From: Erwinia sp. ErVv1
Lineage (GTDB): Bacteria; Pseudomonadota; Gammaproteobacteria; Enterobacterales; Enterobacteriaceae
Length of the DNA: 47,616 nucleotides
Assembly (NCBI RefSeq): GCF_900068895.1
Contig: NZ_CDPK01000013.1
Location: forward strand, 55,522 to 103,137
Direction of reading: 5' to 3'
Under the pieces are notes generated by a model. It was not told where the DNA came from. It saw only the letters and a program-made list of their open reading frames with translations, and did not search any database. How positions within the stretch are numbered: the stretch's first letter is position 1; every line of letters starts with the position of its first letter. The position numbers and the translations under genes were made by a program. Positions 31,712 through 38,862 of the stretch are shown in pieces.

Positions 31712-32485
31712 GTGGAAAAGGGCGTGCCGGGGCAAGAAAAGAAACAGTATCAGGAAATTGGGCAGCATCTGCGTCAGCAAATTATAGAGGGTGAGTATGC
31801 CGTCGGTTCCCGGCTGCCGCCTGAACGTCATATCGCAGAAACCTGGGGCGTCAGCCGCACCATCGTGCGCGAAGCGCTACTGATGCTGGAACTGGAAGGC
31901 ACGGTGGATATTCGGCAAAGCTCGGGCGTGTATGTGATGCGTATTCCTTCGCAAAGCAGCGATGAAGAGGAAGCATTCTTCCGCAGTGACGTCGGGCCGT
32001 TTGAAATGCTCCAGGCGCGCCAGCTGCTTGAAAGTAATATTGCCGCCTTTGCGGCTAAGATGGCGACTAAAGCGGACATCGAAAATCTTAAACGCATTCT
32101 GGAGCAGGAGCAGAAGGCGATTGCGGTGAACGATACCAGTCAGGACAACGACAAGGTGTTTCACCTGCTGCTGGCGGGGGCGACGCAAAATCAGATGCTG
32201 TTGGATACCGTAACCAGTATCTGGCGCCATCATGAAAACAGCCCGCTGTGGTCACAGCTGCGCAGCCATATTGAAACGCGCAGCTACCGGCTGAAGTGGC
32301 TGGGTGACCACCAGACCATTCTGGCCGCGCTGCGGCGTCGCGACGTAATGGGGGCCTGGCAGGCCATGTGGCAGCACCTGGAAAACGTCAAACATTCCCT
32401 GCTGGAGCTATCAGACGCGGATGCGCCAGACTTCGACGGCTATCTGTTTGAATCCGTGCCGATTTTCCAGGGAAAGCTGGTGTAG
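31712..32485 (+). CDS. GntR-family (FadR subfamily, UxuR/ExuR-like) regulator of the PTS locus
   Basis: A 257-residue regulator, the same size as E. coli UxuR. The winged helix includes LPPERHIAETWGVSRTIVREALLML. The FadR C-terminal (FCD) effector domain has GPFEMLQARQLLESNIAAFA and MWQHLENVKHSLLELSD, nearly as in UxuR. The start is GTG at 31712 with AAGGG upstream. Its gene ends the PTS operon, and UxuR-type operators lie at the operon head, so it is likely a repressor relieved by the sugar phosphate. It is not necessarily the hexuronate regulator itself, as no hexuronate genes are present. Confidence 0.88.
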   Translation: MEKGVPGQEKKQYQEIGQHLRQQIIEGEYAVGSRLPPERHIAETWGVSRTIVREALLMLELEGTVDIRQSSGVYVMRIPSQSSDEEEAFFRSDVGPFEMLQARQLLESNIAAFAAKMATKADIENLKRILEQEQKAIAVNDTSQDNDKVFHLLLAGATQNQMLLDTVTSIWRHHENSPLWSQLRSHIETRSYRLKWLGDHQTILAALRRRDVMGAWQAMWQHLENVKHSLLELSDADAPDFDGYLFESVPIFQGKLV

Positions 32486-32512
32486 CTCAGGGCGGCGGTA
32501 ATATCGCTTGCT

Positions 32513-33514
32513 TCAGACGGGCGAGCCCACCGAATGGCGACGGACCAGCGTCGGGCTGAACATATTGGTGACCTCTGGCAGCGGCTGCTTGTTAGCCAGC
32601 GCTAACGCCAGCGCGGCCGCCTGCTGGGCCATGGTAACAATCGGATAGCGTACCGTGGTCAGGCGGGGCCGGACATAGCGGGAAACCAGCACGTCATCAA
32701 AGCCAATCAGGGACATCTCTTCCGGCACCCGCACGCTATTATCACTCAGCACCGCCAGCGCGCCCGCCGCCATCGAGTCGTTGTAGCAGGCCACGGCGGT
32801 AAAGGGCTTACCGCGCCCAAGCAGTTCGGTCATCGCCTGCTCGCCGCCAATCTCATCGGGTTCCCCCAGCGCGACCAGCCGATCGTTGCACGGAAGATTA
32901 TGCTCTTTCAGCGCATCGTAATAGCCCTGCAGGCGGTCCTCCGAATCCGAGATAGGATGCGTAGAACAGAGATAGGCGATGTTCTGGTGCCCCTGCTGGA
33001 TCAGATGGCGGGTCGCCAGCCAGGAGCCATAGCGGTCGTCCAGGGCAATACAGCGCTGTTCGAAGCCGGGCAGGGCGCGGTTAATCAGCACCATACCGGG
33101 AATTTGCTGCATCAGCGGGATCAGTTCATCGTTCGCAATCTTCTTGGCATGGACGACCAGTGCCCCGCAGCGGTGGCGGATTAGCTGTTCAATCGCCTGC
33201 CGCTCTTTCTGCTCATTATGGTAACCGTTACCAATCAGCAAAAAGTTGCCGGTATCGTAGGCGACTTCCTCTACCGCTTTTACCATCGCGCCGAAAAACG
33301 GGTCCGAGACATCCCCGACAACCAGCCCCATGGTTTCCGTCGACTGCTGAGCCAGCGCGCGCGCGTTGGCGTTGGGATGGTACTGGAGCTGAGCCATGGC
33401 GCTGTTGACCGCCTGGCGGGAGTGCTCACTGGCTTTAGGTGAATGGTTGATCACGCGGGAAACCGTAGCGACGGAAACGCCCGCAAGTCTGGCAACATCC
33501 TTTATGGTAGCCAT
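32513..33514 (-). CDS. galR: galactose operon repressor GalR
   Basis: LacI-family repressor of 333 residues. The N-terminal helix-turn-helix is IKDVARLAGVSVATVSRVIN, followed by the hinge NANARALAQQ and the sugar-binding core, with GQHNIAYLCS-like and VACYNDSMAAGAL elements. It is nearly identical in pattern to E. coli GalR over its length, with a C-terminal tail about ten residues shorter. In E. coli galR adjoins lysA; here the PTS locus has come between them. A GalR-type operator lies just upstream. Confidence 0.95.
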   Translation of the reverse strand: MATIKDVARLAGVSVATVSRVINHSPKASEHSRQAVNSAMAQLQYHPNANARALAQQSTETMGLVVGDVSDPFFGAMVKAVEEVAYDTGNFLLIGNGYHNEQKERQAIEQLIRHRCGALVVHAKKIANDELIPLMQQIPGMVLINRALPGFEQRCIALDDRYGSWLATRHLIQQGHQNIAYLCSTHPISDSEDRLQGYYDALKEHNLPCNDRLVALGEPDEIGGEQAMTELLGRGKPFTAVACYNDSMAAGALAVLSDNSVRVPEEMSLIGFDDVLVSRYVRPRLTTVRYPIVTMAQQAAALALALANKQPLPEVTNMFSPTLVRRHSVGSPV

Positions 33515-33531
33515 AGGTTCTGGGCCTTCCT

Positions 33532-33547
33532 GGGTAAGCGGTTACAT
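33532..33547 (-). promoter_or_regulatory. GalR/GalS operator upstream of galR
   Basis: GGGTAAGCGGTTACAT fits the GalR consensus GTGKAANCGNTTNCAC at most positions. It lies 18-33 bases before the galR ATG, which suggests autoregulation. Only one site was seen in the 235-base gap to the molybdoenzyme gene. Confidence 0.7.
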
Positions 33548-33749
33548 TGCCCTAAGTGTTGCGGAAATCCCCAGTAACTTCAAGCACACAGAATGCCAGC
33601 GCCGTCGCAAAGCAGAGTAAATTCTGCGGGTGGGGAGATCCGCTGGTCAGACAGTGAGATGCCATTGGGCAGGATTTACCCTTGTGATAAATTGTCCATC
33701 TCAAAAGCGCAATAGCGTGAAAAAATGCTACCCTGACTTTCCATAAAAA

Positions 33750-36047
33750 ATGCCTGTCGGACCCGATATGACCCTAAAAAAAGTGCCGCACCTTGCCCAC
33801 TGGGGCGCCTTTAACGCCGTCGTGGAGGCGGGGAAACTGCTGCGCTGCGAACCCTTTTTTGCTGATCAGGACCCGTCGCCCATGCTTAACAGCATTCCGG
33901 AACTGGTCTATTCCGATAAGCGGATTCGTCGGCCAATGGTGCGCCGTTCGTGGCTTCGCTCGCGTGAAAACAGTGACCGGACGCTGCGCGGGCGTGAAGA
34001 CTTCGTTGAAGTTGACTGGGATACCGCGCTTGACCTGGTGGCGGAAGAGAACCGTCGGGTACGCGATCGCTACGGCGCAGAGGGCATCTTTACCGGATCT
34101 TACGGCTGGTCATCGGCAGGGCGGGTCAACCATGCCCGCACGCTGATCCGTCGCTTCTACTTCACCGGCGGCGGCGGTATTGATCAGCTCGGCAACTACA
34201 GCTGGGGCGCGGCGCAGTTCTTTCTGCCCTATGTGATCGGCACCTATATGCCGCTGACCGGGCGGGTTACCGACTGGCCGAGCGTTGTTGAACATTGTGA
34301 AATATTTATCGCCTTTGGTGGCCTGGCGCTGAAAAACGGCCAGGTCGCGTCCGGCGGGGCAGGGCAGCACAGCCTTAAACCCGCGCTGCTGGCGCTGGCG
34401 GCCAAAGGCACGACGGTTATCAATATCAGCCCGATGCGCGATGACTGCCCGGCGTTCGTCAACGCCGAATGGATCCCTATCCGCCCCAATACCGATGTGG
34501 CGCTGATGCTGGCTCTTGGCTTTGAAATCGAACGGCTCAACGCCGTGGATACGGCGTTCCTGCACTCCCACTGCGTGGGGTATCCGCAGCTACGCCGTTA
34601 TCTGCTGGGGGAGAGCGACGGTACGCCGAAAACGCCGCAGTGGGCCAGTGAGATAACCGGGATCCCCGCAGAGCGAATTCAGCAGCTGGCTAAACAGCTC
34701 ACAGGCAAACGCAGCTTTATCACCTGTTCCTATTCGGTTCAGCGTGCGCACCGCGGCGAACAGCCCTACTGGATGATGATCGCGCTCTCCTCCATGCTCG
34801 GCCAGCCTGGCCTGCCGGGAGCCGGTTTCTCATTTGGTCATGGCTCAATGAACAGCGTCGGTAATCCCCGTATAGAAGGACCCGCACCGCTGATGTCTAC
34901 CGGGATTAACCCGATCGCCGACCGGTCAATCCCCGTTGCGCGTATCAGCGATATGCTGCTGCATCCCGGTGAACCCTATCGGTTTCAGGGCGAAACGCAC
35001 ACCTATCCGGATATTCATCTGGTTCACTGGGCGGGCGGCAACCCTTTTCATCACCATCAGCAGCTAAACCGGCTGGTGGCTGGCTGGCAGCGGCCCGATA
35101 CGGTCATCGTACAGGACATTGTCTGGACGCCGGCGGCCCGGATGGCGGATATTGTGCTGCCGGTTACCACCTCTCTCGAGCGTAACGATATCGGTGGTTC
35201 CTCCCGCGATCGCTTTGTGCTGGCGATGCACCAGGCCATTAAACCGCAGCATCAGGCCCGTAACGATTTTGATATTTTTGCCGATCTCGCCGAGCGGCTG
35301 GGCTATCGCGAGGCCTTTACCGAAAACCGCAATGAAGCGCAGTGGATAGCCCATCTTTACCAGCAGTGTGCCGTCGCCCACCAGCGCAAAGGCGTTCACT
35401 GGCCGGAATTCCAGACCTTCTGGGAGCAGGGCTACGTCGAAGTACCCGCAGGGGAGAAGCCCTTCGTCTTTATGGAAGCGTTTCGTGATGACCCGGAGGC
35501 CAGCCCGATTAAAACCGCCAGCGGCAAAATTGAGTTGTTCAGCGAGACGATTGCCGGTTATCAGCTGGACGACTTTGCTCCGCATCCTGAATGGCGGCCG
35601 CCGGAAGAGTGGCTGGGTGCAGAGATCGGTCAGCGTTTCCCCCTGCATATGATCTCTGTTCAGCCTGCCGATCGTCTCCATAGCCAAATGGATGCCACGC
35701 CGTCGGTGCAGGCGAACAAAACGGCCGGGCATGAAACGCTGTGGATGCACCCTGAAGATGCTGCCGCGCGCGGCATCGTCGATGGCGACGTCATTGACGT
35801 GAGTAACGATCGCGGCAGAATGCTGGCGGGGGTCAGGCTGACTGAGGGCGTCAGCCGCAGCGTGGTGCTGATCGCGACCGGCGCCTGGTTTGATCCGGGT
35901 TTTGGCAAAGCCTGGCAGCCTTACGACCGGGCGGGAAATCCAAATGTCCTGACGCTGGACATCGGAACCTCATCCCTGACCCAGGGGCCTAATGCGATGA
36001 GCTGCCTGGTGGAGATCCGTCGGGCAAAAGATTGCAAAACAGCCTAA
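33750..36047 (+). CDS. molybdopterin-dependent S/N-oxide reductase, BisC/TorZ/DmsA family
   Basis: A 765-residue enzyme of the DMSO reductase family closest to BisC by eye. There is no twin-arginine signal and no N-terminal cysteine set, so it is probably cytoplasmic and lacks a 4Fe-4S cluster. The molybdenum-ligand serine is S151 in LGNYSWGAAQFFLPYV; most relatives have YSTGAAQ. Other family blocks: MRDDCPAF..., SFERND-like SLERNDIGG, and RLHSQMD. It may reduce biotin sulfoxide, methionine sulfoxide or other S/N-oxides. No maturation partner is adjacent. The start could also be ATG 33768, which gives MTLKKVPHLAHWG. Confidence 0.85.
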   Translation: MPVGPDMTLKKVPHLAHWGAFNAVVEAGKLLRCEPFFADQDPSPMLNSIPELVYSDKRIRRPMVRRSWLRSRENSDRTLRGREDFVEVDWDTALDLVAEENRRVRDRYGAEGIFTGSYGWSSAGRVNHARTLIRRFYFTGGGGIDQLGNYSWGAAQFFLPYVIGTYMPLTGRVTDWPSVVEHCEIFIAFGGLALKNGQVASGGAGQHSLKPALLALAAKGTTVINISPMRDDCPAFVNAEWIPIRPNTDVALMLALGFEIERLNAVDTAFLHSHCVGYPQLRRYLLGESDGTPKTPQWASEITGIPAERIQQLAKQLTGKRSFITCSYSVQRAHRGEQPYWMMIALSSMLGQPGLPGAGFSFGHGSMNSVGNPRIEGPAPLMSTGINPIADRSIPVARISDMLLHPGEPYRFQGETHTYPDIHLVHWAGGNPFHHHQQLNRLVAGWQRPDTVIVQDIVWTPAARMADIVLPVTTSLERNDIGGSSRDRFVLAMHQAIKPQHQARNDFDIFADLAERLGYREAFTENRNEAQWIAHLYQQCAVAHQRKGVHWPEFQTFWEQGYVEVPAGEKPFVFMEAFRDDPEASPIKTASGKIELFSETIAGYQLDDFAPHPEWRPPEEWLGAEIGQRFPLHMISVQPADRLHSQMDATPSVQANKTAGHETLWMHPEDAAARGIVDGDVIDVSNDRGRMLAGVRLTEGVSRSVVLIATGAWFDPGFGKAWQPYDRAGNPNVLTLDIGTSSLTQGPNAMSCLVEIRRAKDCKTA

Positions 36048-36060
36048 GAAACTCATGGCT

Positions 36061-36132
36061 GGTTACATTTTGCGGGTAACTGTTGCGAATGCTGGCTGGC
36101 GGCGGGCGCGGCCAGCTTGGTACAGTTTATAT
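36061..36132 (+). promoter_or_regulatory. OmrA/B-like sRNA promoter with OmpR-box-like element
   Basis: GGTTACATTTTGCGGGTAAC at 36061-36080 resembles an OmpR C-box (GTTACAnnnn). A possible -10 TACAGT lies at 36121-36126. E. coli omrA and omrB are OmpR-activated, which fits. The site assignment is inference. Confidence 0.5.
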
Positions 36133-36211
36133 CCCAGAGGTATTGATGGGTGAACATCAAAGTTCTCATGCTTTTCTTTCACCAACCTGCGCAGATGCGC
36201 AGGTTTTTTTT
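36133..36211 (+). ncRNA. omrA: OmrA/OmrB-type regulatory sRNA
   Basis: The 5' end CCCAGAGGTATTGAT is the seed conserved between E. coli OmrA and OmrB, and the 3' end AACCTGCGCAGATGCGCAGG plus eight T residues is their shared terminator. The middle differs from both, as it does between OmrA and OmrB. In E. coli the pair lies next to galR; here a single copy lies after the molybdoenzyme gene. It is an Hfq-dependent repressor of outer-membrane proteins such as TonB-dependent receptors, CsgD and OmpT in relatives. The name omrA is used loosely because only one copy exists here. Confidence 0.93.
36184..36211 (+). terminator. intrinsic terminator of the Omr sRNA
   Basis: AACCTGCGC and GCGCAGGTT pair around AGAT, followed by an eight-T tract. 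It forms the Hfq-binding 3' end of the sRNA. Confidence 0.95.
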
Positions 36212-36310
36212 CGCGCCAATCACGATCTGAAACACAGTTTCCCTGTTATCTCCCCTGCATTTTTTGTATAACTCCCAGCCAGTTGCCCAGCAGAAATCAG
36301 CAGATAATTC

Positions 36311-38032
36311 ATGTCCCGCATAAAAAAAACACTGGCTAAAGACCTGGCCAAAACGCCGTTTCATCCTCTTCGCTTTCGTATAATTTGCCTTGGCGTGCTT
36401 GGCTGCCTGGTGCTGCTGCTGGCGTGGGTCGGTGATTTGCAGCTCATTAATCATCCGATGCTGGAAAAGCAGGCGGATGAACGCTCGCTGCGTACCGTTG
36501 CTATCCCCACCAACCGGGGGACGCTGCTGGATCGTAACGGCGAGGCGCTGGCGCTTAGCGTGCCTTCGCGCGATATCATTGCCGACCCGCAGCGCGTGCT
36601 GGAAGCGCATCCCGATTTCACCAGCGCCAAATGGGAATATCTCTCCAACGCGCTCGGTCAGCGGCCAGAACAGATAGCCCAGCAGATTAATGCCAATCCC
36701 AACCGGCGCTTTCTTTATCTGGGGCATAAAATTGAGCTGGGTATTGCCCGGGACATCGCGAAACTGCATCTGACCGGCATCTCTACCGTCTATAACGACA
36801 GCCGTTTTTATCCTATGAGCGATGCCACTGCCCCGCTGCTTGGCATTGTTGGCGCGGACAACAGCGGGCTGACCGGACTGGAAAAAGGCTTTAATAAAGT
36901 GCTCCAGGGGACGGCGGGCAGCGAGAAATATCGTCAGGACGCCCACGGCAATATCGTGGCGATGATCAACTATGAGCCACCCCGCCAGCCACCAACGGTT
37001 CAGCTCAGCATTGATAAATTCGATCAGTACACGCTCTATACGCGTCTTCGCGACGGCGTGCTGCTTAATAAGGCGGATTCCGGGGCGGCGGTGCTAATCA
37101 AAGTGGACACCGGTGAAATCCTCGGGATGGCCTCCTATCCGTCATTCAACCCCAATAATTTTGTCGATGTGTCACCTAACCAGATGCGCAATACCGCCAT
37201 CAATGACAGTTATGAACCCGGCTCGACCGTTAAGCCGCTGGTGGTGATGGAAGGGCTGATACGTAAGCTGGTCAGGCCCGATTCGGTGCTGGATACCACG
37301 CCTTATCGCGTTAACGGTCACCTGATACGTGACGTGGGGCACTGGCCGCGTCTTACCATGACCGGCATCCTGCAGAAATCGAGTGATATCGGCGTATCCC
37401 ATATTGCTCTGGCAATGCCTGCTGAAGTGCTGGTTAACACCTTCAGCTCCTTTGGGCTGGGGAAACCAACGGATCTGGGGCTGACCGGGGAGAGCGTGGG
37501 CTATTTCCCACGGCACCGCGAACGCTGGGCGGATATTGAACGGGCAACCTTTTCATTCGGCTACGGCCTGCGCGTCACGCCGTTACAGATCGCCCGTGAG
37601 TACGCCACGCTCGGATCCTTTGGTATCTACCGGCCTCTTTCCATCACTAAAGTAACGCCGCCGGTAATGGGTACGCGCGTGGCCGACGAGGATACGGTGC
37701 GTTCGGTAGTGCATATGATGGAGAGTGATGCGCTGCCGGGCGGAAGCGGGGTACGTGCCGCCGTGCCGGGCTATCGTCTGGCAATCAAAACCGGTACGGC
37801 AGAGAAAATGGGGGCCAGCGGCAAATATGACGGCGGCTACATTAACTACACGGCGGGCGTGGCACCGGCCAGCAACCCCCAGGTGGCGCTGGTGATTATG
37901 ATCAACCACCCAACAGCGGGCGATCACTTTGGTGGGTCGGTTGCTGCCCCGGTATTCGGCAATATTATCGGGCCGGTACTCAAGCATATGAACGTGGCAC
38001 CGGATGCCCTTTACTCTACGCATAGTGGTTAA
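36311..38032 (+). CDS. FtsI/PBP3-like class B penicillin-binding protein (second copy)
   Basis: A 573-residue peptidoglycan transpeptidase. One membrane anchor lies at about 24-40, the pedestal motif NRGTLLDRNGEALA near 68-82, and the catalytic motifs are S305-TVK, SSD at 357-359 and KTG at 493-495. E. coli FtsI has SSN, so the second motif is altered. The neighbours are not dcw genes (no ftsL or murE), so this is probably a paralogue like the Salmonella PBP3SAL used in acidic conditions, rather than the main division enzyme. A bidirectional terminator follows. Confidence 0.88.
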   Translation: MSRIKKTLAKDLAKTPFHPLRFRIICLGVLGCLVLLLAWVGDLQLINHPMLEKQADERSLRTVAIPTNRGTLLDRNGEALALSVPSRDIIADPQRVLEAHPDFTSAKWEYLSNALGQRPEQIAQQINANPNRRFLYLGHKIELGIARDIAKLHLTGISTVYNDSRFYPMSDATAPLLGIVGADNSGLTGLEKGFNKVLQGTAGSEKYRQDAHGNIVAMINYEPPRQPPTVQLSIDKFDQYTLYTRLRDGVLLNKADSGAAVLIKVDTGEILGMASYPSFNPNNFVDVSPNQMRNTAINDSYEPGSTVKPLVVMEGLIRKLVRPDSVLDTTPYRVNGHLIRDVGHWPRLTMTGILQKSSDIGVSHIALAMPAEVLVNTFSSFGLGKPTDLGLTGESVGYFPRHRERWADIERATFSFGYGLRVTPLQIAREYATLGSFGIYRPLSITKVTPPVMGTRVADEDTVRSVVHMMESDALPGGSGVRAAVPGYRLAIKTGTAEKMGASGKYDGGYINYTAGVAPASNPQVALVIMINHPTAGDHFGGSVAAPVFGNIIGPVLKHMNVAPDALYSTHSG

Positions 38033-38149
38033 GGTTCTGCGCCTGGCGACTAAATACCTGGTTAGCCAGAAGAGGTCCCAGACTTCTAACGGGAAGAATC
38101 AACCCGCCTGGGGAGGTTCTTTCCTTTTTGCGCAGAAGACTATGCCCAG

Positions 38150-38180
38150 AAAAAAAGGATCTCAGACAGATCCTTTTTTA
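38150..38180. terminator. bidirectional intrinsic terminator after the PBP3-like gene
   Basis: AAAAAAGGATCT and AGATCCTTTTTT form a 12-bp perfect stem around CAGAC. A-rich and T-rich flanks serve both converging transcripts (PBP3-like and DUF2931). Confidence 0.92.
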
Positions 38181-38199
38181 TTTTCAGAAATTGTTCTCG

Positions 38200-38862
38200 T
38201 TACCAGCGACCGTAAGGGTATTTTTTCCCTTTAATAAACTCCTTTATGTCTTTGTCATATCCATAAGAAAAATCGCTCCTGGTTATACCTTTGCAGATAT
38301 CTAATTTATCGCCGGATAACGTATACAGAACTGACGGCGTGACGCGATAATTAGGCTCAAAATTTATACCCTGTAGCCAGACGGCTATCTTTCCTTCCGG
38401 GGCCAGCCCGATTTGCACTCTGTCGTAATACGCTATATTCCCCTGATAATTCCTGGTCACGCTTGGCCTGAGCATTTTTTCCAGAACGGGTTTAGGGATC
38501 GTCAGGTGGGTCTCATACACCTTTTTATCGATCACCGAGTCCCAGCAAAAAATAATATGCCGGGGAGGACGTTTAACGTGATTCCAGTGCCCTCCGGCAA
38601 CACGATCCCTGTCATTCCACTCGCCGATAACACCGGTTAGATCAGACGTTCGGTTCAGCGTGTTAAAGCGATAAATCGTACCATCAGCGTCCTGAACAAC
38701 GGCGAACGTTACCAGCGCGGGCAGCGCTTTAGGCGTGAAAAAATCAAAGGTCCACTCTTTTGGGGTATCGTTTTTAGCGGCTGTGGAACGGTTCCCGCCC
38801 ACACTGTGACAGGCTGTCAGAATCAGCACCGAAAAAAGTCCCACCTTGCGGATTATTTCCAT
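38200..38862 (-). CDS. DUF2931 family lipoprotein, probable immunity protein of the Tle1-type effector
   Basis: A 220-residue lipoprotein with signal peptide and lipobox LTAC (Cys18). The pattern EWTFDFFTPKALPALVTFAVV, the W/D-rich middle and the C-terminal KKYPYGRW are typical of DUF2931. Its start overlaps the end of the PAAR-phospholipase gene by ten bases, so the two are translated together. DUF2931 and similar lipoproteins often accompany DUF2235 phospholipase effectors, where periplasmic anchoring lets them neutralise the toxin. Immunity is inferred from position and localisation. Confidence 0.75.
   Translation of the reverse strand: MEIIRKVGLFSVLILTACHSVGGNRSTAAKNDTPKEWTFDFFTPKALPALVTFAVVQDADGTIYRFNTLNRTSDLTGVIGEWNDRDRVAGGHWNHVKRPPRHIIFCWDSVIDKKVYETHLTIPKPVLEKMLRPSVTRNYQGNIAYYDRVQIGLAPEGKIAVWLQGINFEPNYRVTPSVLYTLSGDKLDICKGITRSDFSYGYDKDIKEFIKGKKYPYGRW

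Noticed and set aside
36083-36271. Short reading frame of 62 codons after the molybdoenzyme gene
   Set aside because: It spans the Omr sRNA and its terminator and has no ribosome binding site or protein-like features.
38033-38149. Possible sRNA or second terminator after the PBP3-like gene
   Set aside because: Several short complementary segments and a T-stretch are present, but no stable stem and no family could be recognised.
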